Source: Cognatiyoonia sediminum
GTDB lineage: Bacteria > Pseudomonadota > Alphaproteobacteria > Rhodobacterales > Rhodobacteraceae
Reading direction: 5' to 3'
Assembly: GCF_900129845.1 (NCBI RefSeq)
Contig: NZ_FQXB01000001.1
Location: forward strand, 1,302,001-1,366,000
DNA: 64,000 nucleotides
Shown: positions 9,433 through 19,765 of the stretch, one piece after another
Position numbering within the stretch: position 1 is the first letter of the stretch
Layout: the number at the start of each line of letters is the position of its first letter
Position numbers and translations under genes: made by a program
Notes under the pieces: model-generated
What the model was told of the DNA's origin: nothing
Database searches by the model: none
The model's input: only the letters and a program-made list of their open reading frames with translations

Positions 9433-10095
9433 ATGAACACACATCATGTATTTGAGTTCAATGGCGCGACCTTCTGGGCGCTGGCAGAAGGCGCTTTGTG
9501 GTGGCCCTCTCAAAAGCTACTCTGCGTCTCTGATCTTCATCTAGGCAAATCAGATCGCATCGCCCGTAGGTCTGGCCGGATGCTGCCACCTTATGAAACC
9601 GAAGCCACACTGGACCGCCTTGGTAACCTCGTATCAAGGCTGGCCCCGTCAACCATCATCTGCCTTGGCGACAGCTTCGACGATCTGGACGCCGCGTTAG
9701 GCCTTTCCGAGGAACACAAAGCTCGGATCACAACATTGCAAGCGGGACGCACTTGGATCTGGGTCGAAGGCAACCATGACCCCGGCCCCATCGATATAGG
9801 CGGAGATCACAAGGCAGAAGTCATGGTTGAAGGACTCACCTTCCGCCACATTGCAGCGCCCTACGCAAATGCCGAAGTCTCAGGCCACTACCACCCGAAA
9901 TGCCGCCTCCAAACCGGTAGCAGCCGACCTGCATTCCTCATCAACGACAGCCGGATTGTCTTGCCTGCCTTTGGCACCTACACGGGCGGTCTGCGCGCTT
10001 CAGATTCGGCGCTCAAGACCCTCATGGGGCCGAACGCAACAGCCATCCTCACAGGGAAAAAAGCGCTCGCTGTTCCAATGGCTGCAACGACCTAA
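9433..10095 (+). CDS. pdeM: Ligase-associated DNA damage response phosphoesterase PdeM
   Basis: Calcineurin-like metallophosphoesterase expected to act with the neighbouring helicase in DNA repair. 220 residues. The metal-binding motifs appear in order: DLHLG (34-38), GD (79-80), GNHD (113-116) and GHYHP (151-155). A helicase-PdeM pair is characteristic of this repair gene set. Convergent with folD; a palindromic repeat lies between the two stop codons. The start ATG at 9433 is preceded by only a weak purine stretch. Confidence 0.9.
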   Translation: MNTHHVFEFNGATFWALAEGALWWPSQKLLCVSDLHLGKSDRIARRSGRMLPPYETEATLDRLGNLVSRLAPSTIICLGDSFDDLDAALGLSEEHKARITTLQAGRTWIWVEGNHDPGPIDIGGDHKAEVMVEGLTFRHIAAPYANAEVSGHYHPKCRLQTGSSRPAFLINDSRIVLPAFGTYTGGLRASDSALKTLMGPNATAILTGKKALAVPMAATT

Positions 10096-10096
10096 C

Positions 10097-10127
10097 TCTT
10101 TTGAGCATAAATACCTCCGCCGGAGGC
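10097..10127. repeat. Intergenic palindromic repeat, copy 1
   Basis: First of three copies of a 28-31 bp element: TCTTTTGAGC, 2 variable bases, then AAATACCTCCGCCGGAGGC. The core CCTCC-GCC-GGAGG is a short hairpin. This copy sits between the convergent pdeM and folD stop codons, 8 bp from the folD stop. Read along folD it is a hairpin followed by TATTT and could act as its terminator. Other copies are at 38344-38374 and 43959-43986. Confidence 0.8.
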
Positions 10128-10135
10128 TTCCCAGC

Positions 10136-11035
10136 TTACGCCGTTAACCCTGACGGCTCATCGAGATTGTGCGCCCGACAACAGGCGGTCAACGTATTGG
10201 CCAGCAAACAGGCAATCGTCATCGGTCCAACACCACCCGGTACCGGCGTGATCGCATCCGCAACCGCCGCCACTTCCACATAAGCGACGTCACCCAGCAA
10301 TTTGCTCTTACCTGGTTTCTCAGGATGCGGGATGCGTGTGATGCCAACGTCAATCACCGTCGCACCTGGCTTCACCCAATCCGCTTTCACCATCTCTGCG
10401 CGACCAACAGCCGCCACCAGAATATCCGCGCGGCGGCACACCTCCGGTAAATCCGCCGTACGGGAATGCGCAATGGTGACTGTGCAATTTTCTTGCAACA
10501 AAAGCTGACCCATCGGTTTGCCAAAGAGGTTCGATCGACCAATTACAACCGCTTCTTTACCCGACATATTGCCGAGTTGATCCCGCAACAGCATCAAACA
10601 TCCAAGCGGCGTGCAAGAGACCAAGCCTTTCTCACCACTAGCAAGCAAGCCTGCGTTCACCACGCTCAACCCATCCACGTCCTTGGAGGGATCAATCCGC
10701 GCCACAACGCGGCGCTCTTCTAGATGATCTGGCACCGGAAACTGACACAAAATCCCATGAACCGATGGATCAGCGTTCAACTGATCAATCAAATCAAACA
10801 AATCTTTTTCAGACACATCAGCAGGCAACTTGTGTTCAAAAGAGGCCATCCCAACCTCTAACGTCTGCTTATGCTTGGCTGCGACATAGACCTCGCTTGC
10901 AGGGTCTTCACCAACAAGAATAACCGCCAGTCCCGGAGTGATCCCGTTCTCTTCTTTCAGCCGCACCACATGCTCTGCAATCTGTGCACGCACATCGGCT
11001 GCAAATGCTTTCCCGTCAATCACCTGTCCGGTCAT
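10136..11035 (-). CDS. folD: Bifunctional methylenetetrahydrofolate dehydrogenase/cyclohydrolase
   Basis: Interconverts 5,10-methylene-THF and 10-formyl-THF in the cytosol. 299 residues. The active-site pattern [10 protein letters not shown] places Tyr50 and Lys54 as in characterised FolD proteins; the cofactor loop [14 protein letters not shown] and the conserved PGGVGPMT motif are present. The ATG is preceded by AAAGGA at good spacing. It is downstream of fhs on the same strand, separated by 74 bp holding a strong hairpin. Together the pair links formate to the one-carbon folate pool. Confidence 0.97.
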   Translation of the reverse strand: MTGQVIDGKAFAADVRAQIAEHVVRLKEENGITPGLAVILVGEDPASEVYVAAKHKQTLEVGMASFEHKLPADVSEKDLFDLIDQLNADPSVHGILCQFPVPDHLEERRVVARIDPSKDVDGLSVVNAGLLASGEKGLVSCTPLGCLMLLRDQLGNMSGKEAVVIGRSNLFGKPMGQLLLQENCTVTIAHSRTADLPEVCRRADILVAAVGRAEMVKADWVKPGATVIDVGITRIPHPEKPGKSKLLGDVAYVEVAAVADAITPVPGGVGPMTIACLLANTLTACCRAHNLDEPSGLTA

Positions 11036-11053
11036 CGCTTCATTCCTTTGTCT

Positions 11054-11103
11054 TTGGGATGGCGGGTGGGGCGACGACGTAGTCGAGCGTCACCCCATCC
11101 CAA
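11054..11103 (-). promoter_or_regulatory. Long hairpin between fhs and folD
   Basis: Perfect 9-bp outer arms, TTGGGATGG (11054-11062) and CCATCCCAA (11095-11103), with further imperfect pairing inside (GGGTG with CACCC). It begins 6 bp after the fhs stop and ends about 18 bp before the folD start. There is no T tract in either direction, so it is more likely an RNA-processing or stability element that sets the fhs:folD ratio, or a partial terminator, than a full rho-independent terminator. Confidence 0.5.
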
Positions 11104-11109
11104 TGGTCT

Positions 11110-12789
11110 TTAGAACAAGCCTTCGATCTGGCCGTCGTCATTCAGATGGATGTTTTCCGCAGCAGGCGTGCGCGGAAGACCCGGCATCGTCATGATCTCG
11201 CCGCAGACGACAACAACAAAACCAGCACCTGCTGACAGGCGAACTTCACGAATTGGTACGGAATGCCCGGTTGGCGCACCTCGCAAATTTGGGTCGGTCG
11301 AGAAGGAATATTGCGTTTTCGCCATACAGACAGGCAAGTTGCCGTACCCTTGATCTTCCCACAGTTTTAGCTGATCGCGAATTTTCTTGTCTGCAAGCAC
11401 TTCATCCGCACGATAGATGGATTTTGCAATCCGCTCGATCTTCTCGAACAATGGCAACTCATCCTTATAGATCGGCGCGAACTGACTTGTGCCGCTGTCC
11501 GCAATCTCAGCGACGCGTGTCGCCAGTGCTTCTGACCCGGCAGAGCCATGTTCCCAATGCTGGGACACAATCGCTTCGGCGCCTTGCGTGGCCACATAAT
11601 CCTTAACGGCCTGCACTTCTGCATCCGTGTCGGTCACAAAATGGTTGATCGCAACGACAACCGGAACACCAAAGCTTTTGAGGTTGCCGATATGGCGACC
11701 AAGGTTGGCGCAGCCTTCATTCACCGCATCCACGTTTTCCGAGCCGAGGTCAGCTTTCGCCACACCACCGTTCATCTTCATCGCGCGAATGGTCGCGACG
11801 AGAACGACGCAGTCAGGTGCCAAACCGGCCTTACGGCATTTGATGTTCATAAATTTCTCAGCACCCAAATCGGCGCCAAAGCCTGCCTCAGTCACAACGT
11901 AGTCAGCCAGCTTCAACGCAGTTGTCGTCGCGATTACGGAGTTACAGCCGTGCGCGATATTCGCGAACGGGCCGCCATGCACAAACGCTGGGTTATTTTC
12001 CAAAGTCTGCACAAGGTTCGGCTGCATCGCATCCTTCAAAAGAACCGTCATCGCGCCGTCGGCTTTGATGTCTCGGCAGAAGACAGGGCTCCGATCACGA
12101 CGGTAAGCCACGATCATATCACCCAAACGCTGCTGCAGGTCTTTCAAGTCCTTAGCTAGACACAGGATCGCCATGACCTCAGAAGCCACTGTGATGTCGA
12201 AACCCGCTTCGCGTGGGAAGCCGTTCGCGACACCGCCAAGTGAACATGTGATCTGACGCAAAGCACGGTCGTTCATGTCGACAACACGGCGCCACTGAAC
12301 ACGGCGAATGTCGATCTCTTGCTCGTTACCCCAATAGATGTGATTATCGATCATCGCAGACAGCAGCGAGTGTGCAGATGTAATCGCGTGGAAATCGCCT
12401 GTGAAATGCAGGTTCATATCTTCCATCGGAACGATCTGCGCATAACCACCACCGGCGGCCCCACCTTTCATCCCAAAATTCGGCCCTAGGGAGGCTTCGC
12501 GGATACAAACAGCCGCCTTTTTGCCAATTCGGTTCAGACCGTCGCCCAAACCAACTGTCGTGGTCGTTTTGCCTTCGCCCGCAGGGGTGGGGTTGATTGC
12601 TGTCACAAGGATCAATTTCCCGTCCTCGTTGCCTTGGACAGAATTGATGAAGTCCTGACTAACCTTGGCTTTGTCATGACCAAACGGAAGCAGATCATCC
12701 GAACCGATACCAAGCTTCGCGCCGATCTCTTGAATCGGCTGTTTCTTCGCCTCACGCGCGATCTCAATGTCAGATTTATAGCTCATCAT
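11110..12789 (-). CDS. fhs: Formate--tetrahydrofolate ligase
   Basis: ATP-dependent synthesis of 10-formyl-THF from formate and THF. 559 residues, the usual family length. The P-loop-like motif [10 protein letters not shown] begins at residue 68, and the long conserved core includes [18 protein letters not shown]. Two adjacent ATGs exist; the second (12786) has better spacing to AGGGA. folD lies directly downstream. In marine Rhodobacteraceae this pair often serves one-carbon oxidation from methylated compounds (family knowledge, not shown here). Confidence 0.97.
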   Translation of the reverse strand: MMSYKSDIEIAREAKKQPIQEIGAKLGIGSDDLLPFGHDKAKVSQDFINSVQGNEDGKLILVTAINPTPAGEGKTTTTVGLGDGLNRIGKKAAVCIREASLGPNFGMKGGAAGGGYAQIVPMEDMNLHFTGDFHAITSAHSLLSAMIDNHIYWGNEQEIDIRRVQWRRVVDMNDRALRQITCSLGGVANGFPREAGFDITVASEVMAILCLAKDLKDLQQRLGDMIVAYRRDRSPVFCRDIKADGAMTVLLKDAMQPNLVQTLENNPAFVHGGPFANIAHGCNSVIATTTALKLADYVVTEAGFGADLGAEKFMNIKCRKAGLAPDCVVLVATIRAMKMNGGVAKADLGSENVDAVNEGCANLGRHIGNLKSFGVPVVVAINHFVTDTDAEVQAVKDYVATQGAEAIVSQHWEHGSAGSEALATRVAEIADSGTSQFAPIYKDELPLFEKIERIAKSIYRADEVLADKKIRDQLKLWEDQGYGNLPVCMAKTQYSFSTDPNLRGAPTGHSVPIREVRLSAGAGFVVVVCGEIMTMPGLPRTPAAENIHLNDDGQIEGLF

Positions 12790-12929
12790 TTTCCCTTAGT
12801 GCACAGATGCCTTTTGACAACCTTTGCGAAAACCTACTTCGCATGCACAGGAATACATCATGAATTTACGACACAAATGACGTCGGAATCGTCGATTGAT
12901 GCGTGGATCGTTTCGGATGGGAAACGGAT

Positions 12930-13523
12930 TTACAGTATCTTACGGGGCGCTGACCACTCGGGCTGATCTGGAACGTGTAGTCGCAGCTGTTCGCCAATTT
13001 GAAGATTTCCAGGCCGCTCGACCCAAGCTGTCACACCCCGCCGATTCTCCGCAGCTGCTTTGAAACGCGTTCCGTGGCCGGGTTGGTCCTTCTCCATTTC
13101 ACGACCGGGTAGGACACAAGGACGGTTTTCCATATCGATGGTTAAGGTCACACCATCGGGCCCCTGAAGCCTAGAAGACGGCGGAACATGCGTAAAATCA
13201 GGAATGCCTTTGACCACCAAGTTGGCACCTAACCAAATTGGATCAATCGCATCCAAACCACAGTCCACAGCGATCAAATCCAGCTCCTCTTGGCTGACGA
13301 CAGAAAGCTGGCGCACATTCGCAATCTCGGTCCCCTTGGGATGTTGCGACTTTACACGCACGCACGAAGGTCGCGTCCGCCCGCTGTGATCCTCACCCTC
13401 GAACCCATCGAACGTCACGTGTACGGATGTGCGTGGTTCCGAACGAAGCGACGTCTCGGTGTCCGGCACGACACCGAGCCAAATGATCTCTGCCACATAT
13501 ACTGTTGGTGCTAATGCTGGCAT
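12930..13523 (-). CDS. MOSC domain-containing protein
   Basis: Small soluble protein of the molybdenum-cofactor sulfurase C-terminal (MOSC) superfamily, whose members handle sulfur bound to or near molybdenum cofactors. About 197 residues from the ATG at 13523, chosen because GGGAGAG lies 6 nt upstream; an earlier in-frame ATG has no ribosome site. Typical MOSC features: the conserved cysteine in NRPCVLPGREM and the C-terminal RRGVTAWVERPG motif. It stands alone between fhs and ftsH on the same strand. No more specific role can be assigned. Confidence 0.82.
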   Translation of the reverse strand: MPALAPTVYVAEIIWLGVVPDTETSLRSEPRTSVHVTFDGFEGEDHSGRTRPSCVRVKSQHPKGTEIANVRQLSVVSQEELDLIAVDCGLDAIDPIWLGANLVVKGIPDFTHVPPSSRLQGPDGVTLTIDMENRPCVLPGREMEKDQPGHGTRFKAAAENRRGVTAWVERPGNLQIGEQLRLHVPDQPEWSAPRKIL

Positions 13524-13601
13524 GGCGCTCTCCCTTTGGTACAGCAAGGGCTAAACCGAACGGAACCTTTCGACAATCCGATTCCTGCGAGAAGGTCACT
13601 G

Positions 13602-13631
13602 CAAAAAGAAAACCGCCCCTTAGTGCGGCTT
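13602..13631 (-). terminator. Rho-independent terminator of ftsH
   Basis: On the minus strand AAGCCGC and GCGGTTT form a 7-bp stem (one G-U) with an 8-nt loop, followed by TTTTCTTTTT. It lies just after the ftsH stop codon (13640-13642) and so probably ends the long tol/ftsH transcript. Confidence 0.75.
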
Positions 13632-13639
13632 TCAAAGTC

Positions 13640-15556
13640 TTAGGTTGGTTCTGGTTCCATCCCGCCGTCATCAGGTCGGGTTTTTTTGGACTTGGTCTTC
13701 GGCATTGCCGTGACCGAGTTCCCATCAGAAGGCGGCGTGTCGTCAGCATCATCACCGCGATTGAGCGGTTGACCAGCTATCACCTTCGTAATTTCGTTGC
13801 CTGTCAGCGTCTCATACTCCAACAAGCCCTGAGCCAAGTTTTCAAGGTCTTGCGATTTCTCAGTCAATATCCGCTTTGCCTCTTCATAACCCTCATCGAT
13901 GATGCGGCGAACCTCTTCGTCAATGAGCTTTTGCGTCTCCGCCGAATGGTTCGTTCCACCACCGTAGTTGCCAAGGTAGCTTTGCTGTTCGTTGGCATAA
14001 TCGATATGCCCAATCTTTTCGGACATGCCGAACTGTGTAACCATTGCACGGGCAATCTTCGACACTTGTTGAATGTCGGACGTCGCACCAGAGGTCACAT
14101 TCTCAGGGCCAAAGATCAGCTCTTCCGCCACTTTACCGCCCATCGCCATCGCGATCTTGGACTTGTACTTGGTAAAGCTTACGGACAGCTGATCACGTTC
14201 TGGCAGGGAGAGGACCAATCCCAAGGCACGACCACGCGGAATAATCGTCGCCTTATGGATCGGGTCATGCTGCGGCATGTTCAAACCGACGATCGCATGT
14301 CCAGCTTCGTGATAAGCTGTCAGCTTCTTTTCGTCCTCGGTCATCACCATAGAGCGGCGCTCGCTGCCCATCATGACTTTGTCTTTCGCATTCTCAAAGT
14401 CGATCATGGTGACGAACCGGCGCCCAACACGCGCGGCCATCAGAGCGGATTCATTGACAAGGTTCGCTAGGTCAGCGCCGGAGAACCCCGGTGTGCCACG
14501 CGCGATGATCCGCAGGTCCACGTCTGGACCCAAAGGTACCTTGCGCGCATGAACGCCCAAAATCTTTTCACGGCCTTTGATGTCAGGATTTGGAACCTGA
14601 ACCTGACGGTCAAACCGGCCCGGACGCAACAGCGCCGGGTCAAGAACGTCAGGACGGTTGGTTGCCGCGATGATGATAATGCCTTCGTTTGCTTCGAAAC
14701 CATCCATCTCGACCAGCAACTGGTTCAGCGTCTGTTCGCGTTCGTCATTACCACCGCCGTAACCGGCACCACGGGAACGACCCACAGCATCAATTTCATC
14801 GATAAAGACGATGCAAGGTGCATTCTTCTTAGCCTGTTCGAACATGTCACGGACCCGGCTCGCACCGACGCCGACGAACATCTCCACAAAGTCGGAACCA
14901 GAGATCGTGAAGAACGGAACACCCGCCTCTCCGGCAATCGCTCGAGCCAGAAGTGTTTTACCAGTGCCCGGAGGGCCAACAAGCAAAGCGCCTTTTGGAA
15001 TCTTACCGCCAAGGCGGCTAAATTTCTGTGGGTTGCGCAGGAATTCAACGATTTCTTCCAGCTCATCCTTGGCTTCGTCAATACCTGCAACCTCGTCGAA
15101 GGTGACGCGGCCATGCTTTTCGGTCAGCAACTTCGCCTTCGACTTTCCAAAGCCCATCGCGCCACCGCGACCGCCACCTTGCATCCGGTTCATGAAGTAA
15201 ACCCAAACACCTATCAGCAGGACAAATGGCAAAAGGCCGACAAGGAAGGTTTGAAGACCTGATTGCTGCTGGCTTTCCGCAGAAACCGGAATGCCCTCTG
15301 CGATCAACAACTCAGTCACAGCTGCATCTTCAGGTTTGATGGTCACATAGTTCTGACCATTGGTGCCCTGGTAACGTACCTGCTCACCGTCTAGCTCGAC
15401 CCTTGCGACCTGATCTGCTTCAACAGCACTGACAAATTCGGAATAGGATTTTGTGTTGCTGATCCCAGAACTGCTTCCGCCCCCAAAGAGGTTAAACAAA
15501 GCTAAGACAAGCAGGAACAAAACGACCCAGAAGACGATATTACGTGTGTTGCCCAA
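13640..15556 (-). CDS. ftsH: ATP-dependent zinc metalloprotease FtsH
   Basis: Membrane-anchored AAA+ protease that degrades misfolded membrane proteins and regulatory substrates. I choose a TTG start at 15556 ([10 protein letters not shown]), because AGGAG lies 7 nt upstream and the resulting 638 residues match alphaproteobacterial FtsH; the longer frame from 15592 would add 12 residues atypical of the family. Two N-terminal membrane segments (about 5-25 and 104-122), Walker A GPPGTGKT (194-201), the second region of homology with [20 protein letters not shown], and zinc motif HEAGH (416-420). tilS lies upstream and a terminator follows. Confidence 0.96.
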   Translation of the reverse strand: MGNTRNIVFWVVLFLLVLALFNLFGGGSSSGISNTKSYSEFVSAVEADQVARVELDGEQVRYQGTNGQNYVTIKPEDAAVTELLIAEGIPVSAESQQQSGLQTFLVGLLPFVLLIGVWVYFMNRMQGGGRGGAMGFGKSKAKLLTEKHGRVTFDEVAGIDEAKDELEEIVEFLRNPQKFSRLGGKIPKGALLVGPPGTGKTLLARAIAGEAGVPFFTISGSDFVEMFVGVGASRVRDMFEQAKKNAPCIVFIDEIDAVGRSRGAGYGGGNDEREQTLNQLLVEMDGFEANEGIIIIAATNRPDVLDPALLRPGRFDRQVQVPNPDIKGREKILGVHARKVPLGPDVDLRIIARGTPGFSGADLANLVNESALMAARVGRRFVTMIDFENAKDKVMMGSERRSMVMTEDEKKLTAYHEAGHAIVGLNMPQHDPIHKATIIPRGRALGLVLSLPERDQLSVSFTKYKSKIAMAMGGKVAEELIFGPENVTSGATSDIQQVSKIARAMVTQFGMSEKIGHIDYANEQQSYLGNYGGGTNHSAETQKLIDEEVRRIIDEGYEEAKRILTEKSQDLENLAQGLLEYETLTGNEITKVIAGQPLNRGDDADDTPPSDGNSVTAMPKTKSKKTRPDDGGMEPEPT

Positions 15557-15642
15557 GGGGGAACTCCTTCGAAATCGGAAAACAAGCGCCAAACTCTGCG
15601 CTGCAAGCGGTTTCCCTTAAAATAGACGCTTATTCATGATCT

Positions 15643-16908
15643 TCAATGCGTAACCAGCCAATCAGCAAAATCCGCGGCAATTTGCGCGGTCCATCCGTTT
15701 TCGTAACCCGCGATTGGGGCCGCAATAAGGGTGTCGTTGGCCCATACTGAGGGGGTTGTGAGAAGCGTATGACGCGGCGCGCCAATTTGGCGCCAATTCA
15801 AACAATGTGCCAATCCGTCCTCACCCAATGCTCGAATTTCTCCGTGATCGATCGGTTTACTCGTTTCGACAATCCATCTGTCGTCCCAAATGAAGGGGCC
15901 GTCGCCGGTGCACTTAAGGGTATTTTCGACAGCAGACAGCTCGCGCCCCACTCTCAAACGATTGTTTTCACGCGATAAAACACAACCCGAGAGGGTATTG
16001 CGCTTCCCGTTCAAGACAAGGTCGATCGCGGACACCAAGCTTTCATACCTCGGCTTGTAGACCTGCCCCCCGACCCATTGGATGGCTTTCGTTGCAGCCC
16101 TCAGAAATATCTCTCGATTATCAAAATCTTCCTCGGACAGACCGATAATGACGTCGCCACATTCTGTTCTGCAGCGATCATGCACAAACTGTCGAGTGGC
16201 AGTATCGAGAGCTTCAGACGCCGACCGCATATGCTCCACAGTTTGCAGCACACGCTTTCGTGTAAGCCCCAAATCTTTCAACTGCGCCATCATTTGTCGG
16301 GCTCTGATACGCCCATATGCCGAATCTTCATTCGTTGGATCATCCGCCCATTCGATCCCATTCCTCGTCAGCCATGCCCTCAATTCCTGCCGACCAATCG
16401 ACAATAGTGGGCGCACAATTTGAATGCCGTCGCGATGAGAACTCAGCTGAATCCCCGCCAAACCATCCACGCCGGACCCTCTTGCGAGCCTAAGGAAGAA
16501 ATTCTCGATTTGGTCGTCTTCAGTGTGTCCGATCAAAACCGCGCTTGAGCGGTTGGCTTGCGCTATAGCCTTCAAAATCGCCCAGCGCCCCTCGCGCGCC
16601 GCCGCTTGCAGGTTGCCCTTCCCATCCCATTCCCAATGGCCGGCCTGCCACGCGACGCCCAAACCTTGACATGCCCGTTCGACCAAGGCCAGCTCATCCG
16701 CTGCTTCAGCTCTGAAATGATGATTTACGCTGACAACCTGCAACCACCCCATCGGAACCAAAGCTGCAACGGCGTAAAGCATCGCCATCGAGTCACCACC
16801 ACCAGAAACCGCAACGACGAAATGCTGTTGATCAAAACGATCCCCAAAAATCTCAGAGAGGTTTTTCTTTACCTGCTGAACAACCGGATCGGTTTGATCT
16901 AATTGCAT
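15643..16908 (-). CDS. tilS: tRNA(Ile)-lysidine synthetase
   Basis: Modifies C34 of the CAU-anticodon tRNA-Ile to lysidine so that it reads AUA. 421 residues. The PP-loop ATP motif SGGGDS is at 35-40, and TEDDQIENFFLRLARGSG matches the conserved adenylation region. The start overlaps the 3' end of cpoB by 10 bp, so it is probably translationally coupled. The cpoB-tilS-ftsH order is common in Rhodobacteraceae. One AUA codon occurs in the putative ileS leader peptide in this same window. Confidence 0.94.
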   Translation of the reverse strand: MQLDQTDPVVQQVKKNLSEIFGDRFDQQHFVVAVSGGGDSMAMLYAVAALVPMGWLQVVSVNHHFRAEAADELALVERACQGLGVAWQAGHWEWDGKGNLQAAAREGRWAILKAIAQANRSSAVLIGHTEDDQIENFFLRLARGSGVDGLAGIQLSSHRDGIQIVRPLLSIGRQELRAWLTRNGIEWADDPTNEDSAYGRIRARQMMAQLKDLGLTRKRVLQTVEHMRSASEALDTATRQFVHDRCRTECGDVIIGLSEEDFDNREIFLRAATKAIQWVGGQVYKPRYESLVSAIDLVLNGKRNTLSGCVLSRENNRLRVGRELSAVENTLKCTGDGPFIWDDRWIVETSKPIDHGEIRALGEDGLAHCLNWRQIGAPRHTLLTTPSVWANDTLIAAPIAGYENGWTAQIAADFADWLVTH

Positions 16909-17720
16909 CCAAAATTGCGCATACTTGATTGCGCTTCGAGTACGGCAGGACTGCCGGGGAAACGGATGCCAACCTCGCCAAGCGTCAAACAGGCGTCTTG
17001 TGTTTGGCCCAAAGCCCCAAGGGCAAAGCCCAGTTTATAAAGGGCCTCTGGCGCAACTGACCCTGTCGGATCACCAGAAAAACTTTCAAGGTAAGCCCGT
17101 GCCGCATTTGGCATCTCTCCAAGCGCCTCCAGGGCCTGCCCTCGGATCAGCGACGCCCGCGGGGCGAGCGACGATCCCGGATAGGCAGAGGCAAACGCAG
17201 TTAGCTTCTCCAACGCGCCGCGGAAATCTCCCGCGGCAAGCGCCTCTTGAGCGCTATCAAAGTCGGCCCGTTCACCAACAGCCAAGGAAGGATCAGCCGT
17301 TTCATTCGAGGCCTGTGCTTCCGGCACGGTTGCTTCGTTGTCGACGCCACCCAAAGTCGGCGTATCGCCCAATTGGCTGATGTCGCAATTGGGTTCCAAC
17401 TCGCAAAGCCGGAATTCCAAATCTCCGACGCGATTGGTGCCATCGACCGTGATACGGTTCACGCGATACTCTAGTTCTTCAGTCTTTGACGTGAGCCTTT
17501 GAAGCTGCTCTTCAATCGAATTGAGACGATCCAACGGCGTATTTCCCGTCATACCTTGGGTCAAAGTTCCGCTCGCCGATAACTCGGTTTTGAGCCGTTG
17601 AATATCGACATAAAGGACAGACAACTGCTGTCGAATATCTGCCAGTGTTTCGTCCTGTGCCGCGCCATACGTCGGCGCGGCAACCATCAGTGCCGATATC
17701 AGCGCAAACCGTTTGAGCAT
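16899..17720 (-). CDS. cpoB: Tol-Pal system periplasmic coordinator CpoB (YbgF)
   Basis: Periplasmic protein that coordinates Tol-Pal-driven outer-membrane constriction with peptidoglycan synthesis. 273 residues from the ATG at 17720, preceded by AGGGAGGG; an upstream extension has no ribosome site. Signal peptide (about 1-20, ending near YGAAQ), a coiled-coil trimerisation region (about 20-95), a low-complexity linker, and C-terminal TPR repeats (about 150-270). Twelve bases after pal, and overlapping tilS at the 3' end. Confidence 0.92.
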   Translation of the reverse strand: MLKRFALISALMVAAPTYGAAQDETLADIRQQLSVLYVDIQRLKTELSASGTLTQGMTGNTPLDRLNSIEEQLQRLTSKTEELEYRVNRITVDGTNRVGDLEFRLCELEPNCDISQLGDTPTLGGVDNEATVPEAQASNETADPSLAVGERADFDSAQEALAAGDFRGALEKLTAFASAYPGSSLAPRASLIRGQALEALGEMPNAARAYLESFSGDPTGSVAPEALYKLGFALGALGQTQDACLTLGEVGIRFPGSPAVLEAQSSMRNFGCN

Positions 17721-17731
17721 CAGCCCTCCCT

Positions 17732-18253
17732 TTAACTCAACGCTCCGATCGAGATGATCGTAACGGCGCGGCGGTTCTGTGAATAGCAACTTTCGTCGGA
17801 ACACACTTCTACTGGCCGTTCTTTCCCATAAGAAATCGTCCGCAATCGGTTCGCGTCAACACCTTTTGAGATCAGGTACTCTCTTACCGCATTTGCGCGC
17901 CGTGCACCCAAGGCCACGTTGTACTCACGCGTGCCTTGCTCATCGGCGTGGCCTTCAACGATTGCCATGTAGTCTGCATTGGTGATCAACCACGTCGCCT
18001 GCCCGTCCAATGTGGCTTGGCCTGCAGGTGTCAAAACCGATTGATCGACCGCAAACAGAACCCGATCCCCCACCGTCTGCGTGAAGTACTCAGGGCTTGT
18101 TGGATCACTTGCTGCACCCGATTGGCCCGCATCAAAACCGGACCCATTGGAACCGCTCGCTGAGCCATCCTCGCCGCCAAATCGGTCAGGCCGTGTACAT
18201 GCTGCCGTCGCCAAAGTCAAAACCACCAAAAGCGCTTTTGTTGTCGTTTTCAT
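17732..18253 (-). CDS. pal: Peptidoglycan-associated lipoprotein Pal
   Basis: Outer-membrane lipoprotein that binds peptidoglycan and TolB. 173 residues. Signal peptide with lipobox T-A-A-C (Cys19), a short Ser/Gly-rich linker, and an OmpA-like domain whose peptidoglycan-binding signature is VEGHADEQGTREYNVALGAR. It follows tolB after 83 bp holding an imperfect stem-loop (CGCAA and CGTG arms near 18296-18329), possibly an RNA-processing or stability element. Confidence 0.96.
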   Translation of the reverse strand: MKTTTKALLVVLTLATAACTRPDRFGGEDGSASGSNGSGFDAGQSGAASDPTSPEYFTQTVGDRVLFAVDQSVLTPAGQATLDGQATWLITNADYMAIVEGHADEQGTREYNVALGARRANAVREYLISKGVDANRLRTISYGKERPVEVCSDESCYSQNRRAVTIISIGALS

Positions 18254-18336
18254 CGGAAGACTTCCTGTTCTTTCGCTTTTCTTTGTTTCCTAGCACGCAA
18301 ATGCCCCCGTGGGAATTCACGAGCTTGCGCATTGTT

Positions 18337-19656
18337 TCAAGGCTGTAATGGGCCCCAAGAGGGATCAGAGGCTGCGCTTGGCAGTTGTACCTGCCTCGGT
18401 TGCGTCCGTCCTGCGATATCGATGCTGTAAAGTGACGCTGTGCCATCCACACCTTGGGTTTCGCGCATGAACATGATCACGCGTCCATTCGGGCTCCACG
18501 TTGGGCTTTCATCTAAGAAAGAGGTCGATAAAAGACGCTCTTCGGAGCCATCTGTCCGCATCACCCCGATGTGGAACCGACCGTTTTCCTGATTGGTGAA
18601 CGCAATCTGATCGCCGCGTGGCGACCACACCGGGCTGCCATAGCGCCCTTGACCAAAGGAAATCCGCCGCGCGTCACCGCCGCTGGCTGACATGATATAA
18701 AGCTGCTGCGTGCCTGAGCGGTCACTTTCAAACACGATTTGTGATCCGTCCGGACTAAAGCTCGGTGCGGTTTCAATCGAGGGGGCCGAGGTCAATCGAA
18801 TGTGCTGCCCACTGCCGAGATCGGTCATATAGAGATCGGTATTGCCGCCATTGATCAGGCTATAGATCACCTTTGAGCCATCGCGAGAGAACCGAGGCGA
18901 GAACGACATCTCGCCGGGTGCCGTCGTCAAAGCGCGACGCCCGACATTTGCCACGTCTAACACATTGATCCGAGGGAACCCGCTTTCGTAGCTGGTATAA
19001 AGCACACGATCACCTGTTGGCGAAAACCGTGGGGCAAGCACGAGGGCGGCTGAGTCCGTCAAATACTGCACATTCGAACCGTCATAATCCATGATTGCGA
19101 TGCGCTTTTGCCGGTTATCTTTGGGCCCGCTCTCGGCGACATAGACAACGCGACTGTCGAAATACCCGCCCTCACCTGTGATCCGGCTGTAAACAGCATC
19201 CGCAACCTTATGCGCAACACGTCGCCAGCCCTGTACTGTGCCCGCCAATTGCAGGCCGGAGCCAAGTTCCTGACCAGAAAACACATCATAGAGCCGGAAC
19301 TTAACGATCAACTGATCGCCATTCACTGCCACCGCACCGTTGATCAACGCCTGAGCATTGATCGCACGCCAATCTGGATAGGAAATTGGAGCTGAGAAAC
19401 TCGACGGGGTGCTGATGAAAGCCGCATTGGGGATTTCGCGGAACAGGCCAGTGTTGATCAAATCCTGCGCAACCAACCGCGCAATGTCATTGGCGACACC
19501 TTCCGACCCCGGCGTTTCCGCCTGAAACGCAGGAAGGGCAAATGGCAAGGGTTCGATCACGCCGTCGGTGATGCGCAATCTCAGCGGCCCATCTTGTGCA
19601 ACCGCCGTGCCCGCAAAGAGGCAAATGATCAAAATGCTCAATACCTGTTTCAACAT
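18337..19656 (-). CDS. tolB: Tol-Pal system beta-propeller protein TolB
   Basis: Periplasmic protein linking TolA and Pal. 439 residues from the ATG at 19656 (MLKQVLSIL), chosen because AGGA lies 8 nt upstream and a signal peptide then begins properly (cleavage near TAVAQ); a start 14 codons earlier would disrupt it. The N-terminal domain is followed by a six-bladed propeller with repeats such as [28 protein letters not shown] and [15 protein letters not shown]. Position between tolA and pal is canonical. Confidence 0.95.
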   Translation of the reverse strand: MLKQVLSILIICLFAGTAVAQDGPLRLRITDGVIEPLPFALPAFQAETPGSEGVANDIARLVAQDLINTGLFREIPNAAFISTPSSFSAPISYPDWRAINAQALINGAVAVNGDQLIVKFRLYDVFSGQELGSGLQLAGTVQGWRRVAHKVADAVYSRITGEGGYFDSRVVYVAESGPKDNRQKRIAIMDYDGSNVQYLTDSAALVLAPRFSPTGDRVLYTSYESGFPRINVLDVANVGRRALTTAPGEMSFSPRFSRDGSKVIYSLINGGNTDLYMTDLGSGQHIRLTSAPSIETAPSFSPDGSQIVFESDRSGTQQLYIMSASGGDARRISFGQGRYGSPVWSPRGDQIAFTNQENGRFHIGVMRTDGSEERLLSTSFLDESPTWSPNGRVIMFMRETQGVDGTASLYSIDIAGRTQPRQVQLPSAASDPSWGPLQP

Positions 19657-19765
19657 CTGTCTGGTCCTCAACCAACCGGGATTAATGCCCGTTTTCATCC
19701 TAATACGTCACCGCGCTCAAAAACGCAGGGGAATACTCAAATCTGCGCATCATCTTGCCCATAGA

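Noticed and set aside
12796-12861. 21-codon ORF with three Cys ending just before fhs
   Set aside because: No promoter or ribosome site at its start, and Cys has no evident link to formate-THF ligase; probably chance.
18296-18329. Nested hairpin between tolB and pal as a terminator
   Set aside because: No T tract and pal follows in the same operon; more likely an RNA-stability element, too weak to list as a terminator.
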